From Paenibacillaceae bacterium (GTDB taxonomy: Bacteria > Bacillota > Bacilli > Paenibacillales > Paenibacillaceae): a stretch of 64,000 bases of DNA. The DNA is taken from the NCBI GenBank assembly GCA_004134985.1, contig REGQ01000013.1, positions 1 through 64,000 of the forward strand. The letters run 5' to 3'. A program made the position numbers and the translations under genes. Below, piece after piece: positions 9,330-18,608 of the stretch. Numbering within the stretch: position 1 is the stretch's first letter; every line of letters begins with the position of its first letter. The notes below the pieces were generated by a model. It had not been told where the DNA came from. It made no database searches and saw only the letters and a program-made list of their open reading frames with translations.

Positions 9330-11123
9330 ATGGGGACCCAATTTCAGGGTTGCGGTATGCTGTTTTCGTGGACGGCCATTACGATCAGCATGCTGTCATC
9401 CTATACGATGTTTTATTTTATTGATAGTATGAAGCGCAGCGATCTTTGGCGTAAAGGCTGCATCTACATCGCTGGGTCGGCGTCCGTTGGGTTGGGAATA
9501 ACGGTTTCTCATCTGCTGATCGTCGATGCTTCAGGTCATTTTGTCATGATAACTTGGAATCTAGCTTTGCAGTTTATTTTTTGTTCTACAGCAGTCGGCT
9601 TCACTTATTTGCTGCTTGGCAACGACAGCAGAATGTGGCGTGTCCCGAGACTGCGTCTCTTAAGGATCCCGATTGGGGGCCTTCTGCTGACAACCGCTTA
9701 CGGCGGGATATTTGTCATTGAGATGTGGACTGCAAATTACCGCTTGGTTGACATTAATTTTGTTGTTATGTTTATTGCTTTTTCTCTGGGATACATTGGG
9801 GTCGTGTGGTCCCTATACTGGTTCGAGCGTCATAAGGGAAGCGGGAACTTGATTAGCAGCACTATATTAGGCGGTTCAATATCACTGCTATATATTATTG
9901 GACAAGCCGCGCTGACAATTGAAAATGTAAACGTTTTGCCAAAAGACCGGCTTGATGAAAATTTAACGATGCTTACCGGTGTGCTTGGTTTGGGTACTTT
10001 GCTTATTTTGGGCAGCCATTTGATGACCTGGTTTGCCAATCAACGGCTGCAGTTCGTTCATGAACGTTATAAGCTGCTCGTAGAAAATTCTATTGATATG
10101 ATTGCAATCAGCCGGGAGGGCTGCTGGGAATATATTAATCGTTCCGGCATTCGCATGTTTGAGGCGGACAGTGCTGACGAACTGATTGGTAAATCACTGC
10201 AAGCTTTTCTGCATCCGAAACATCACTGCTGTATGGAGAAATGGCTGGGTGCGAACGACCCGGAGGAATTAAAGGGACCGCAGGAGAAAGAATGGTACAC
10301 GTTAAAAGGAAATCTGCTGTTTACTGAGGTGGTTGTTACGACAACGACTTTCAATGGCAGACAGAGCCTGCAATTTATTATTCGGGATATTTCGGAACGC
10401 AAAAAAAATGAAGAGTTGCTGATTAACTCCGAGAAATTAAATATTGCTGGGGAGCTTGCGGCAGGCATCGCCCATGAAATTCGTAATCCGCTAACATCGC
10501 TGAAGGGATTTCTCCAGCTTATCTCGTCAGGTCGAAGCGCCAGCAGTGATTATTTCGGCATTATGAAATCAGAGCTTAGCCGAATTGAAACGATTGTAAG
10601 TGAGCTGTTAATGTTGTCCAAACCGCAGGCATATGATTTGAATACGATGGACATTCGTAAAATAGTCAAGGATACCATTTTTCTTCTGGAAGCCCAATCG
10701 AATTTGCATCATATTCTGATTGAGGTTCAATATGGCGACAAGCCGCTGTGGATATACGGGGTAGAGGATCAGATCAAGCAAGTATTCGTTAATGTGATTA
10801 AAAATGCGATTGAAGTGATGACGAGCGGCGGGATCATCAGGGTGAATTGCTCACTGCAGCACGATCATGTAAAGGTACGCATTCAGGATGAGGGGCCAGG
10901 CATTGATGAAGAACGCTTATCAAAAATCGGACAGCCCTTTTATACAACCAAAGATGCGGGGACAGGGCTTGGTCTGATGGTCAGCTACAAAATTGTAGAC
11001 AATCATGATGGACATATACAGGTTGAAAGTGTTGTTGATCACGGGACGACATTTGAAATTACGTTTCCGTTCACGCACGTAGCCATGCCAACTCTCCGCG
11101 ATACGAACAAAGCCGACTCTTAG
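9330..11123 (+). CDS. Membrane sensor histidine kinase with degenerate MHYT-like domain, PAS and HisKA
   Basis: A 597-residue kinase. The first 230 residues have about seven hydrophobic segments; SSYTMFYFIDSM and SVGLGITVSHLLIV resemble the repeated helices of MHYT sensor domains but lack intact MHYT tetrads. A PAS domain (NSIDMIAISREGCWEYINRSG) follows, then HisKA with the phosphoacceptor in AHEIRNPLTSLKGF (His382), and HATPase_c with NVIKNAIE, DEGPGI and GTGLGL. No response regulator is adjacent, so it is an orphan kinase. Such PAS-HisKA kinases often feed the Spo0 phosphorelay in Bacillales; that is inference. The start is uncertain: 9318 and 9279 are also in frame, GAGGGG favours 9330. 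Confidence 0.88.
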   Translation: MGTQFQGCGMLFSWTAITISMLSSYTMFYFIDSMKRSDLWRKGCIYIAGSASVGLGITVSHLLIVDASGHFVMITWNLALQFIFCSTAVGFTYLLLGNDSRMWRVPRLRLLRIPIGGLLLTTAYGGIFVIEMWTANYRLVDINFVVMFIAFSLGYIGVVWSLYWFERHKGSGNLISSTILGGSISLLYIIGQAALTIENVNVLPKDRLDENLTMLTGVLGLGTLLILGSHLMTWFANQRLQFVHERYKLLVENSIDMIAISREGCWEYINRSGIRMFEADSADELIGKSLQAFLHPKHHCCMEKWLGANDPEELKGPQEKEWYTLKGNLLFTEVVVTTTTFNGRQSLQFIIRDISERKKNEELLINSEKLNIAGELAAGIAHEIRNPLTSLKGFLQLISSGRSASSDYFGIMKSELSRIETIVSELLMLSKPQAYDLNTMDIRKIVKDTIFLLEAQSNLHHILIEVQYGDKPLWIYGVEDQIKQVFVNVIKNAIEVMTSGGIIRVNCSLQHDHVKVRIQDEGPGIDEERLSKIGQPFYTTKDAGTGLGLMVSYKIVDNHDGHIQVESVVDHGTTFEITFPFTHVAMPTLRDTNKADS

Positions 11124-11190
11124 CGTTTGACGGATATTGTGCTTCCTTTCGGAAATCCGGTATACTAATTCCGAAGGAGGGACGTTTTAG

Positions 11191-12255
11191 ATGACGATTG
11201 GCGCGCGTGTTTTAAAAACCGGGTTAGCAGTTGCCATGGCGATTTTTTTGAGTGAACTGCTAGGCTTCCCTTCGCCAATTATTTCTGCAGTTGCAGCAAT
11301 TTTTACTATCCAGCCTTCAATATATCGATCATGGAAGCAAATGCTTGATCAGCTGCAAGCGAATCTGATTGGGGCGGCAATCGCGTTAATTGCCGTATGG
11401 CTTGTCGGCAGTACGCCGATTGCCGTTGGATTGGTATGTATTGTTGTTATTCTAATCAATATCAGATTGAAAATGGAGAGCACGATCGGTTTGACGCTAG
11501 TCACGGTCGTAGCCGTCATGGAAGCGCACGGCGCAGGTTGGTTATTTGCCTTTGAACGGTTGGCAATGGTTTTGGCAGGGATGGGGGCTGCATTCGCAGT
11601 CAATGTGTTTTTGTTCCCGCCACGCCCGCGGCGCCAGTTCGCAGATCATATCCAGCTGGCTTTCAGTCAGCTTTCGCTCCTGCTGAGAAATGCGGTGTCC
11701 AAAGAGATAAAGGAAAATGTGCTGCGGCAGGAAAAGGAACGGCTGCGCGGCCTGCTTGGCAAGTTGGAGGAACGACTGAAGTTGTTTGAGGAGGAGCGGG
11801 CGGTTCTTGCCAAGAGCAAGCTGAATCGGGCGCGTCAGTTGATTGTTTCCAAGCAAATCGTAAAAACACTGCAGGTTGGCGCTGATCTGTTGGACGTGAT
11901 TGAAGATCATTTCTATTCCACGCCTGGCGCATCCGAATGGGCGTTAAGATTTGATCAGCAGATTGACGAACTGACCAGATACCATGAACAGTTGATTTTA
12001 AAATGGCAGGACAAAATAAAAATTGGCGCTGCAGGCGAGCCTGTGGAGCGGCACGATAGTCGGTTTGTTGAGCAGTTGGAAGTTTACTTAAGCGAGGAGC
12101 CAGCGGCAAGAGTCCGTCTGGTATTCGTGGGAGCGGGATTGTTGAAATATGATTATCATTTGCGCCGGCTGGAGAAGCTGATTGAGCAGGTGCATCGTCA
12201 TTCTGGTGATTACCAGGGCGCTATGAGTGAAATGAAGGATATGTTATTCAAATAG
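11191..12255 (+). CDS. Aromatic acid exporter family (ArAE/FUSC-like) membrane protein
   Basis: A 354-residue protein with an N-terminal half of membrane helices (residues 1-145) starting MTIGARVLKTGLAVAMAIFLSE, as in the ArAE_1 family represented by B. subtilis YqjA, and a charged, helical cytoplasmic C-terminal half with coiled-coil character (residues 170-215). A GAAGGAGG precedes the ATG at 11191. Relatives export aromatic acids or related compounds, but most Firmicutes members are uncharacterised. It lies 67 bases after the kinase gene and may be co-transcribed. Confidence 0.85.
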   Translation: MTIGARVLKTGLAVAMAIFLSELLGFPSPIISAVAAIFTIQPSIYRSWKQMLDQLQANLIGAAIALIAVWLVGSTPIAVGLVCIVVILINIRLKMESTIGLTLVTVVAVMEAHGAGWLFAFERLAMVLAGMGAAFAVNVFLFPPRPRRQFADHIQLAFSQLSLLLRNAVSKEIKENVLRQEKERLRGLLGKLEERLKLFEEERAVLAKSKLNRARQLIVSKQIVKTLQVGADLLDVIEDHFYSTPGASEWALRFDQQIDELTRYHEQLILKWQDKIKIGAAGEPVERHDSRFVEQLEVYLSEEPAARVRLVFVGAGLLKYDYHLRRLEKLIEQVHRHSGDYQGAMSEMKDMLFK

Positions 12256-12263
12256 TTCAAATA

Positions 12264-12306
12264 GCAAGCTTCCTCATCTGCTGTCGGGCAGGTGCAGGAA
12301 GCTTGC
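12264..12306. terminator. Convergent terminator-like hairpin
   Basis: GCAAGCTTCCT and AGGAAGCTTGC form an 11-bp stem between the exporter gene and the convergent TVP38 gene. The T tract is weak, so terminator function is likely but unproven. Confidence 0.6.
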
Positions 12307-12325
12307 TTCAATTTAGGCAATGATA

Positions 12326-12928
12326 TTAAGTTTGATACCGCAGCTCAAGCCGCTTGCCGACAAACCACATCAGGAGCAGGACGAGGGCGGCGACGGCTAT
12401 TCGCCAGGGCGCCTGCAAAATATGCGTAATATCAAAGCTGATTAGCGAGACGCTGGCAATCATAACCGCCTTGCCAAGCAGAACCGCCATCGTAAAAGTC
12501 CGCAAGGGAACCGAGCTTAGTCCTGAAGCAATATTAATAAGCACCGATGGCGAGAACGGGAAGCAAGAGAACAAAAAAATCGGAGTAAATCCGCGGCGTT
12601 CAATCCAGCGAAAAAACCGGGATGTTCCGGGAAAGCGCCGTTGCAGCCATGTGCCGAAGCGTCGGCCGACTTTGCGGGTAATGATAAAAATAAGGATGGA
12701 GCCAACGGACACACCAATCCATGAGTACAAAAAACCAAAGCCAAGTCCGTAAATGTTGGTATTGGCTGCAACGATCAGCAGCAGCGGCAAAAAAGGCAGG
12801 AAAGCTTCCAGCACCGGGGCGACAATACCCGGAAGGGGGCCCCAGGCTGAATAGCTCTGCAGCATTAACTGCAATTGTTCGGGATCAACCTGCCGAAGTT
12901 CATGGATCCACTCTTGAAATTTACTCAT
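12326..12928 (-). CDS. TVP38/TMEM64 family membrane protein
   Basis: A 200-residue integral membrane protein of the DedA-related VTT (SNARE-associated) group. FLPFLPLLLIVAANTNIYG and a later FLFSCFPFSPSVLINIASGLSSVPLRTF carry the reentrant-loop proline/glycine signature of the family. Members are proposed to move lipids across membranes. A GTG at 12946 is also in frame; 12928 is chosen because MSKFQEW looks natural and a GAGG lies upstream. It follows the MFS gene directly on the same strand, so the two are probably one operon. Confidence 0.82.
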   Translation of the reverse strand: MSKFQEWIHELRQVDPEQLQLMLQSYSAWGPLPGIVAPVLEAFLPFLPLLLIVAANTNIYGLGFGFLYSWIGVSVGSILIFIITRKVGRRFGTWLQRRFPGTSRFFRWIERRGFTPIFLFSCFPFSPSVLINIASGLSSVPLRTFTMAVLLGKAVMIASVSLISFDITHILQAPWRIAVAALVLLLMWFVGKRLELRYQT

Positions 12929-12954
12929 GTTAATGATCAACCTCACTAAGGAAA

Positions 12955-14136
12955 TTAACTTTTGTCACCTTGGAAAGCCCGGAAAGGAAACCAAAGATAA
13001 AATAAAGCAATCAAGCCAAACAGTATGCTGCTGACCCATATGACCGTTGTTTCGCCCCGCATTGTGGCAATGACACCGCCCAAAATCGGCCCCACCATGA
13101 CGCCAACGCCTTCAATGGTAGAGAATACCCCCCAGCCCAGTCCTTGCTGTGAAGGCGGCACGTAGCTGGCTAATAGCGCATTCCAGACTGGAAGCACAGC
13201 AGAATAGGAAGCGCCTAGCAAGGCAGCGAGCAGAATACATTGCCATATTGGCGGGTTCCAGGTCAACATGTACAAGGTAATCGCAAATAGCCCAAAGCCG
13301 ATAACCAAAAACCACTTCTTGCCTCTCAGCTTGTCCGACAGACGCCCCATAGGGATGAGCCCGATAATCGTGCATGCTCCCCCCGCCATAAGTATAAACG
13401 AATATTGGGTGCTCGTAATCCCCAACTGTTTCTCTGCGAAGCTTGGCAGCATCGGAACGAGCATGCTCGCCCCGGTAGTTTGCAAGATCATACCGGGAAG
13501 CAGCAGTTTCATCTGCTGCAGCTTTTCACGCAATATTTCCAATTGCCGGCGGAATGGAATCGTCTGCACGGACCGTTCAGTGCGGTTGCTGATCATCAGT
13601 GACAGTCCCCATCCGACAAAGGAAAGGCCAATGAGCAAATAATAGGTAAAGGAGGGGTTCCTGTCAAGCAATACATTGCATACGATAGGGCCGGCTCCCA
13701 GCCCAATGAACCAAATGGTATACAGAAATCCCATTTGCGTTGCGCGCTGTTCTTCCGTAACCTTGGTCAGGCATACGATCCAGATCGGTGATATCCCGAC
13801 CCCGTAAATCGCTGCCGCCGTAATAAAGATCCACGGGGTTGAAGCGATGCCGAGCAGAATGATTCCACCCAGGCAAAATAACAGCCCGGTATGGACAATA
13901 AAACGAACAGAAAAACGATCAAGCAAATAACCAATGCCCATTTTGAGCAGCGTATCCGTCAAATAATGGGCCGTGATCGCAACACCGATGACATCAAGTG
14001 AAAGTGCAAGCTGCTTTTCCCCATAAATCGGAATAAAACTCAGCAGCGCGGCGCCGCGTACAAATTCAATAATTAACAAAATCCCGGAAAGCAGGACCAT
14101 TTCTTTTCCAAACCAGGTTTTTCCCTTAAAATTCAC
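12955..14136 (-). CDS. MFS transporter
   Basis: A 393-residue major facilitator with twelve predicted helices in two halves. The loop 2-3 motif appears as GYLLDRFSVRF in the first half and GRLSDKLRGKK in the second, and a long loop splits the halves near residue 195. It resembles drug-efflux-type MFS proteins, substrate unknown. Nine bases separate its stop from the GTG in front of the TVP38 gene. Confidence 0.9.
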   Translation of the reverse strand: MNFKGKTWFGKEMVLLSGILLIIEFVRGAALLSFIPIYGEKQLALSLDVIGVAITAHYLTDTLLKMGIGYLLDRFSVRFIVHTGLLFCLGGIILLGIASTPWIFITAAAIYGVGISPIWIVCLTKVTEEQRATQMGFLYTIWFIGLGAGPIVCNVLLDRNPSFTYYLLIGLSFVGWGLSLMISNRTERSVQTIPFRRQLEILREKLQQMKLLLPGMILQTTGASMLVPMLPSFAEKQLGITSTQYSFILMAGGACTIIGLIPMGRLSDKLRGKKWFLVIGFGLFAITLYMLTWNPPIWQCILLAALLGASYSAVLPVWNALLASYVPPSQQGLGWGVFSTIEGVGVMVGPILGGVIATMRGETTVIWVSSILFGLIALFYLWFPFRAFQGDKS

Positions 14137-14256
14137 GTTATCACCTTTTTGTGTACAGGGTAGGGTAGAGTGAAGCTAAAACATTCACATACAAATGGCA
14201 AGCACTTCTCCCATTATATCCAAGTTTTGTCGCAAAACCAAAATTACATACGATGT

Positions 14257-14285
14257 TTGTAACGTTTTGTCAGCATCGGTATAAT
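14257..14285 (+). promoter_or_regulatory. Promoter of the zinc-ribbon gene
   Basis: TTGTAA at 14257-14262 and TATAAT at 14280-14285 with a 17-base spacer, 82 bases before the start codon. Confidence 0.65.
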
Positions 14286-14367
14286 GGAAATGAATTGTCT
14301 TGTACGGGTTTTGCCTGTTATGCCTGGACAAGCGGCCATCCTAATTCATTAATAAGGGGAGAAGACG

Positions 14368-14835
14368 ATGTCATTTTTTGAGAAAGTAAAGCAAGGCGCT
14401 TCAGGAGCAGCGAAAAAGGCTCAACAGACGATGGAAACAACCAAGCTTCGCAGTCAAATATCGGGCAAGGAAAAAGAAATGGAGCGCATTTGCACAAAAA
14501 TCGGACAATCCATTTATGAAGCTTATTCTAATGGCGATGTATCCCAGTCGGAAACGACAGTTATGGATTATTGCGGACAGCTGACAGATATTCAAAAGGA
14601 TATTGACCTGATCGAAGAAAAAATTAAAAATATTAAATCAGAGAAAACATGCTCCTGCGGCAAAGTTGTCGCAGTGGATGTCAATTATTGTCCGGACTGC
14701 GGCAAACGGTTTCCCGAAGAAGCCCCGCATGAAGATACGGTCGGCGAAATTAGAGTCATTTGTACGATCTGCAATGCGGAGAATGACATCAACTCCAAAT
14801 ACTGCATTCAGTGTGGCGAAGAGATGATTTCCTGA
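14368..14835 (+). CDS. Zinc-ribbon protein with coiled coil, unknown function
   Basis: A 155-residue soluble protein. Residues 1-90 are helical and highly charged (SGKEKEMERICTKIG). Two zinc ribbons follow: CSCGKVVAVDVNYCPDCG and CTICNAENDINSKYCIQCG. This layout, a coil followed by double C4 ribbons, is common in small Firmicutes proteins of unknown role. AAGGGGAG lies just before the start. It has its own promoter and terminator. Confidence 0.8.
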   Translation: MSFFEKVKQGASGAAKKAQQTMETTKLRSQISGKEKEMERICTKIGQSIYEAYSNGDVSQSETTVMDYCGQLTDIQKDIDLIEEKIKNIKSEKTCSCGKVVAVDVNYCPDCGKRFPEEAPHEDTVGEIRVICTICNAENDINSKYCIQCGEEMIS

Positions 14836-14849
14836 TCCAAACTAGCTTG

Positions 14850-14890
14850 AAAAAACTGCTGCCCATTGCAATGGGCAGCAGTTTTTTCAT
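14850..14890 (+). terminator. Terminator of the zinc-ribbon gene
   Basis: AAAAAACTGCTGCCCATT and its complement meet almost without a loop around TTGCAA and end in TTTTTT. Confidence 0.92.
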
Positions 14891-15088
14891 TATGATTAAG
14901 CGTTACTATTCCTCTCATTTAACCCGAGTTGTGGCCTCTCAAACATGTTGCACAGGAGCATAATTATCAACCGGAGGCATAAAACTGACCCCCAATTCAA
15001 CACTGTTTCTCTAGACCCACTCAACTTTCATCCGTTATGATACCAATAAGAAATATTGGTAATACTATGGTGGACGGAGGTGCGGATT

Positions 15089-15979
15089 CTGAATCATTAC
15101 GATAAAATCAGGCAAGGTGAAAAGGGAGCATTAGTCAGTATTTGCGCTTATTTGCTTTTGACGGCCGTCAAGCTTGTCGGAGGATACTGGTATGTATCTG
15201 AGGCTCTGGTAGCGGACGGTTTTAACAATATGACAGATATTATTGCTTCGGTTGCGGTGTTAATCGGTCTGCGAATCTCGCAGAAGCCACCTGATAAGGA
15301 TCATCCATATGGACATTTCCGAGCGGAAACGATCGCTGCGTTAATCGCTTCTTTTATTATGGCGACGGTGGGCATGCAGGTGTTTATCGGTGCGGTCAGA
15401 TCTTTGTTCGCAGGCGAGCGCCCGGTCCCTGATCTCGCTTCAGCCTGGATTTCGCTTGGAGCGGCGGCATTCATCGGCGGGGTTTACTTGTACAATGTCA
15501 GGCTGGCCAAACGAATCAACAACCAGGCTTTGATGGCTGCGGCCAAAGACAACATGTCGGATGCATTGGTCAGTATCGGCGCTGCGGTAGGCATTATCGG
15601 CGCCCAGTTCGGAATGCCATGGCTTGATCCAGTAGCTGCTATGGTGGTGGGCGGCATTATTTGCAAGACAGCTTGGGATATTTTCTACAGCTCCACCCAC
15701 GCGTTGACGGATGGCTTCGATGAGGAGCAGTTGCGGGAACTGCGCGCTTCCATTGAACGGGTTCAAGGTGTCAGAACGATCAAGGACATCAAGGCCAGGG
15801 TGCATGGCAGCAATGTGCTCATCGATGTAATTGTGCTGGTCGATGCCCAGCTTTCCCTCATTGAGAGCCATCGGATTAGCGATGAGATTGAAAGCAAGAT
15901 GGAAGCGAAGCACAACAATATTTTAAGTATTCATGTTCATGTAGAGCCGGATAGTGTCCAGTGGGCAGGAAGCAGCTAG
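15089..15979 (+). CDS. Cation diffusion facilitator, probable manganese efflux type
   Basis: A CDF transporter of about 296 residues with six helices and a C-terminal cytoplasmic ferredoxin-like domain (HVHVEPD near the end). The metal site reads NNMTD in helix 2 and DNMSD in helix 5, the N-D/D-D pattern associated with Mn2+ exporters such as MntE. DKDHPYGHFRAET is the usual loop. No ATG exists in frame before residue 50. GGAGG at 15076-15080 points to CTG at 15089 (LNHYDKIRQGEKGA) or ATT at 15086 as the initiator; a TTG at 15056 is also in frame but lacks a binding site. It is a single-gene unit. Confidence 0.85.
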   Translation: MNHYDKIRQGEKGALVSICAYLLLTAVKLVGGYWYVSEALVADGFNNMTDIIASVAVLIGLRISQKPPDKDHPYGHFRAETIAALIASFIMATVGMQVFIGAVRSLFAGERPVPDLASAWISLGAAAFIGGVYLYNVRLAKRINNQALMAAAKDNMSDALVSIGAAVGIIGAQFGMPWLDPVAAMVVGGIICKTAWDIFYSSTHALTDGFDEEQLRELRASIERVQGVRTIKDIKARVHGSNVLIDVIVLVDAQLSLIESHRISDEIESKMEAKHNNILSIHVHVEPDSVQWAGSS

Positions 15980-16007
15980 TTTACGCCATAGATAATGAAA
16001 ATTCAGA

Positions 16008-16038
16008 AGTCCGGGGGAAGCTGACCCGGGCTTTTTTA
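16008..16038 (+). terminator. Terminator of the CDF gene
   Basis: AGTCCGGG at 16008-16015 pairs with CCCGGGCT at 16025-16032, followed by TTTTT. Confidence 0.82.
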
Positions 16039-16185
16039 GTTATCCTATTTAAGTCGTAATATGGTTTTCCAAATTGTTCCTAGTCCCGGTTGATGTAAAG
16101 GTAAATCATACCTGGGAACTAATTTTTTGAAAGCGCTTTATTAATGTTGAATGAATGTTTCATTGACTGGTACAACAGTCTTTTT

Positions 16186-16228
16186 AGCAATTTTTAGCAA
16201 GCTATTTTCCAATTTACCAATTGGAAAA
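16186..16228. repeat. Tandem AGCAATTTTT repeat and perfect hairpin upstream of the NlpC/P60 gene
   Basis: The 413-base gap between the CDF terminator and 16394 holds a short direct repeat (TTTTTAGCAA twice, 16181-16200) followed by TTTTCCAATT / AATTGGAAAA, a 10-bp stem with a 4-base loop at 16205-16228. Related CCATTTT/AAAATGG words recur to 16275. No known riboswitch consensus was recognised. Confidence 0.5.
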
Positions 16229-16393
16229 TTTCCATCCTTATGGATTTTAATTGCCATTTTGGAAAAATGGAAATTGGGACTGCTGACCGATGCCAGGAAA
16301 GCTTTGTCCAAATAGAATTGAAGACGAGTTCAATAAACGCCCCCGGCCGGGAAGTTTTGCACAACTTGATCATGAACAACGGAGGGTGACAAG

Positions 16394-17152
16394 ATGAAAA
16401 AAATGATCGCAGCACTCGCGGTGTCCGCGCTGCTTGGTGTCATGATAGCCTCGGTTACCAATGCCGCTTCTTCTCATGCAACGATTCAATCAACAGTCAG
16501 TTTTCGCGACAAGCCAAGCACGAATTCCAAAGTTCATCATTATCTGAGGCAGGGCGAAAAAGTTACGGTCCTTGAGCAAGTAAATGCTTATTGGTATAAG
16601 GTTAGAACATCACGCAACTCAACGGGCTATGTATCCTCTAATGCCAAATACATTTCATTGGCAAGCCAAAACGTTGGGGGCGGCGAAAAGCCCGGCAACA
16701 ACAATTCAAGCAGCCAAACGATTGAGAAAGTTATCAAGGCAGGCCAGAGCTACCTTGGAACACCGTATCAATACGGGGCAAACCGCTCCTCAACCAAGGT
16801 TTTTGACTGCTCCTCCTTTGTGCGCCGCGCATTCATGGATGGCGCAGGCATAACCTTGCCCGCCGATTCCCGCCAGCAAGGCGCTTATGTGAAGAAAAAG
16901 GGGACAACCTCTTCCAACTGGAAAAATCTTAAACGCGGTGACGTGATGTTTTTTATGAGTTACAAAGGAACTAAAGCATCTGCCTACAATGGGATCAACA
17001 AATCAAAAGCTACCATTACCCACACCGGCATTTATTTGGGCGATGGCAAAGTGCTTCATACGTACTCCAAAGATTCCGGCGGCGTGCGTGTTGACTCGAT
17101 CGCAGGCAAGCATTGGGAATACCGCTTTTTGTTCGGAGGCAGCGCAATTTAA
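16394..17152 (+). CDS. Secreted SH3b-NlpC/P60 peptidoglycan hydrolase
   Basis: A 252-residue secreted endopeptidase. A signal peptide ends near residue 24 (ASVTNAA). A bacterial SH3 domain covers residues 28-88 (STVSFRDKPSTNSKV), then an Asn/Ser linker. The NlpC/P60 domain has catalytic Cys in FDCSSFVRRAF, His in HTGIYLGDG and a third polar residue in HTYSKD. Such enzymes cut gamma-D-Glu-diamino acid bonds in the stem peptide of the wall. GGAGG lies nine bases before the ATG. It is monocistronic. Confidence 0.94.
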   Translation: MKKMIAALAVSALLGVMIASVTNAASSHATIQSTVSFRDKPSTNSKVHHYLRQGEKVTVLEQVNAYWYKVRTSRNSTGYVSSNAKYISLASQNVGGGEKPGNNNSSSQTIEKVIKAGQSYLGTPYQYGANRSSTKVFDCSSFVRRAFMDGAGITLPADSRQQGAYVKKKGTTSSNWKNLKRGDVMFFMSYKGTKASAYNGINKSKATITHTGIYLGDGKVLHTYSKDSGGVRVDSIAGKHWEYRFLFGGSAI

Positions 17153-17178
17153 GGTGAAATACGTGGAAGTGAAATTAA

Positions 17179-17214
17179 AAAAGCCTGATGCTCTTTTGGA
17201 GCGTCAGGCTTTTC
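17179..17214. terminator. Terminator of the NlpC/P60 gene
   Basis: AAAAGCCTGATGCTC pairs with GAGCGTCAGGCTTT. It is A-rich before and T-rich after, so it may also serve the convergent glycosyltransferase. Confidence 0.85.
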
Positions 17215-17309
17215 TGCGAATCGGACAACCATTTATACGTTTCAACCGGTTAGGCATCTATTTCATAGCAATTCAGCGCAGTCGAGGTTATCCACCCCAG
17301 CCCCGCGAT

Positions 17310-18431
17310 CTATACGTGCTGCATCATCGCCAATACTGAGCGTGAACATTGCGAAGGGTTATATTCCTGATTGCGCTTGGTTAGCAGCGTACGACGGAAT
17401 TGAATTGAAGCGTAAGGCTCGGAAATCAGCTTAAACCATTTATCGAGAGTAGCCTCGGTAAGCAGCATCTCGCCAAAGCCGCTTTGAATGAAATAATCCA
17501 CATTTTCATCCTCTATTCCCGGGATTGGCTCATAAAACAGCATGGGAATTCCCTTGCTCAATCCTTCTGTACAAGTCATACCCCCAGGTTTGGTAATAAG
17601 CAAATCAGAAACATCCATCAGTTTGCTGATTTCGGTTGTAAAGCCCAGCACTTTAATATTAGGGTGTTGATAGGTTGGTTCGGCCAGCATCTTCTCACGG
17701 GCCTTCTCATTGCTTCCCACGCAAAAAATCAATTGAACCGATTCGCGCCAACCGGTCATATAGTCCAGCAGATTGCCTTCGCCGAGCAACCCCCAGCCGC
17801 CGCCCATGATCAGAACAGTTGGCATTTGCTTCAAACCGAATTGAATTTGAATTTCTGTTTTATTATGTGTCATCCAAAAATTTGGATGGACGGGAATTCC
17901 CGTCACTTCGACGCGGTTATCAGGAATGCCGTGCTCGATCAATTTGTTCTTTACTTTCGGTGTTGAAACCAAATACTTGGTTACCTCCGGACTGGTCCAT
18001 GTTCCATGCGCATCATAATCGGTGATCAAAGTGTATAAAGGAACGTCAAGTCCTAACCGCTTAAGCCGCGCAACGACCGCATTGGGCACCGGATGGGTGC
18101 AGACGATCAGATCGGGCTTTAACTGTGAGATGACTTGCGATGTCTGGGTATAGAAAACACGATGAAGCGCAAGTTGCGTAAACCGGTTAAGTGATTTATG
18201 GTATTGCGTGCGATATACCATGCCGACCAGTTTGGGCTGTTTGCTGACCGTTTTACGGTATGCCGACATAATTAACGGACCGACAACCGGATTCAGAAAT
18301 TTCCCAAGCTCAATGACGCGTGTTTGAATGCCAGGGGACAGATGCCTTAACCCCATGGCAAGCGCATAAGCAGCTTGAGTATGTCCAGAGCCGAATCCTT
18401 CAGAGAGCAAAAGCACTCTTTTCTTACGCAT
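17310..18431 (-). CDS. UgtP/MGDG-synthase-like diacylglycerol glucosyltransferase
   Basis: A 373-residue GT28-type enzyme. The N-terminal MGDG-synthase motif LLLSEGFGSGHTQAA binds the lipid acceptor side; TDYDAHGTW, the GGGWGLLGEGN loop and ITKPGGMTCTEGLSKG form the UDP-sugar side. B. subtilis UgtP transfers glucose from UDP-glucose to diacylglycerol, giving glycolipids that anchor lipoteichoic acid; this protein is of that group, though the number of sugars added is unknown. The frame is open to 18539, but AGGTGAGACG just before 18431 and MRKKRVLLLSEG set the start. Confidence 0.88.
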   Translation of the reverse strand: MRKKRVLLLSEGFGSGHTQAAYALAMGLRHLSPGIQTRVIELGKFLNPVVGPLIMSAYRKTVSKQPKLVGMVYRTQYHKSLNRFTQLALHRVFYTQTSQVISQLKPDLIVCTHPVPNAVVARLKRLGLDVPLYTLITDYDAHGTWTSPEVTKYLVSTPKVKNKLIEHGIPDNRVEVTGIPVHPNFWMTHNKTEIQIQFGLKQMPTVLIMGGGWGLLGEGNLLDYMTGWRESVQLIFCVGSNEKAREKMLAEPTYQHPNIKVLGFTTEISKLMDVSDLLITKPGGMTCTEGLSKGIPMLFYEPIPGIEDENVDYFIQSGFGEMLLTEATLDKWFKLISEPYASIQFRRTLLTKRNQEYNPSQCSRSVLAMMQHV

Positions 18432-18608
18432 CGTCTCACCTACTTTTCCTAATACCATATTACGACTTGCAGGCTGCTTAGACAAGATGGGATATTGAAA
18501 TTGCGCAGCCGAAAAACCTAAATTTATGTTAAAATTCATATGACACGTTCAACAATGCCTCGTTTAACACATATTACGTTAGTTTAGACGAAATGGAGGG
18601 GAACTAGG

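Noticed and set aside
16039-16393. A cyclic-di-AMP (ydaO) riboswitch before the NlpC/P60 gene
   Set aside because: Expected because of the gene type, but the conserved riboswitch segments were not found.
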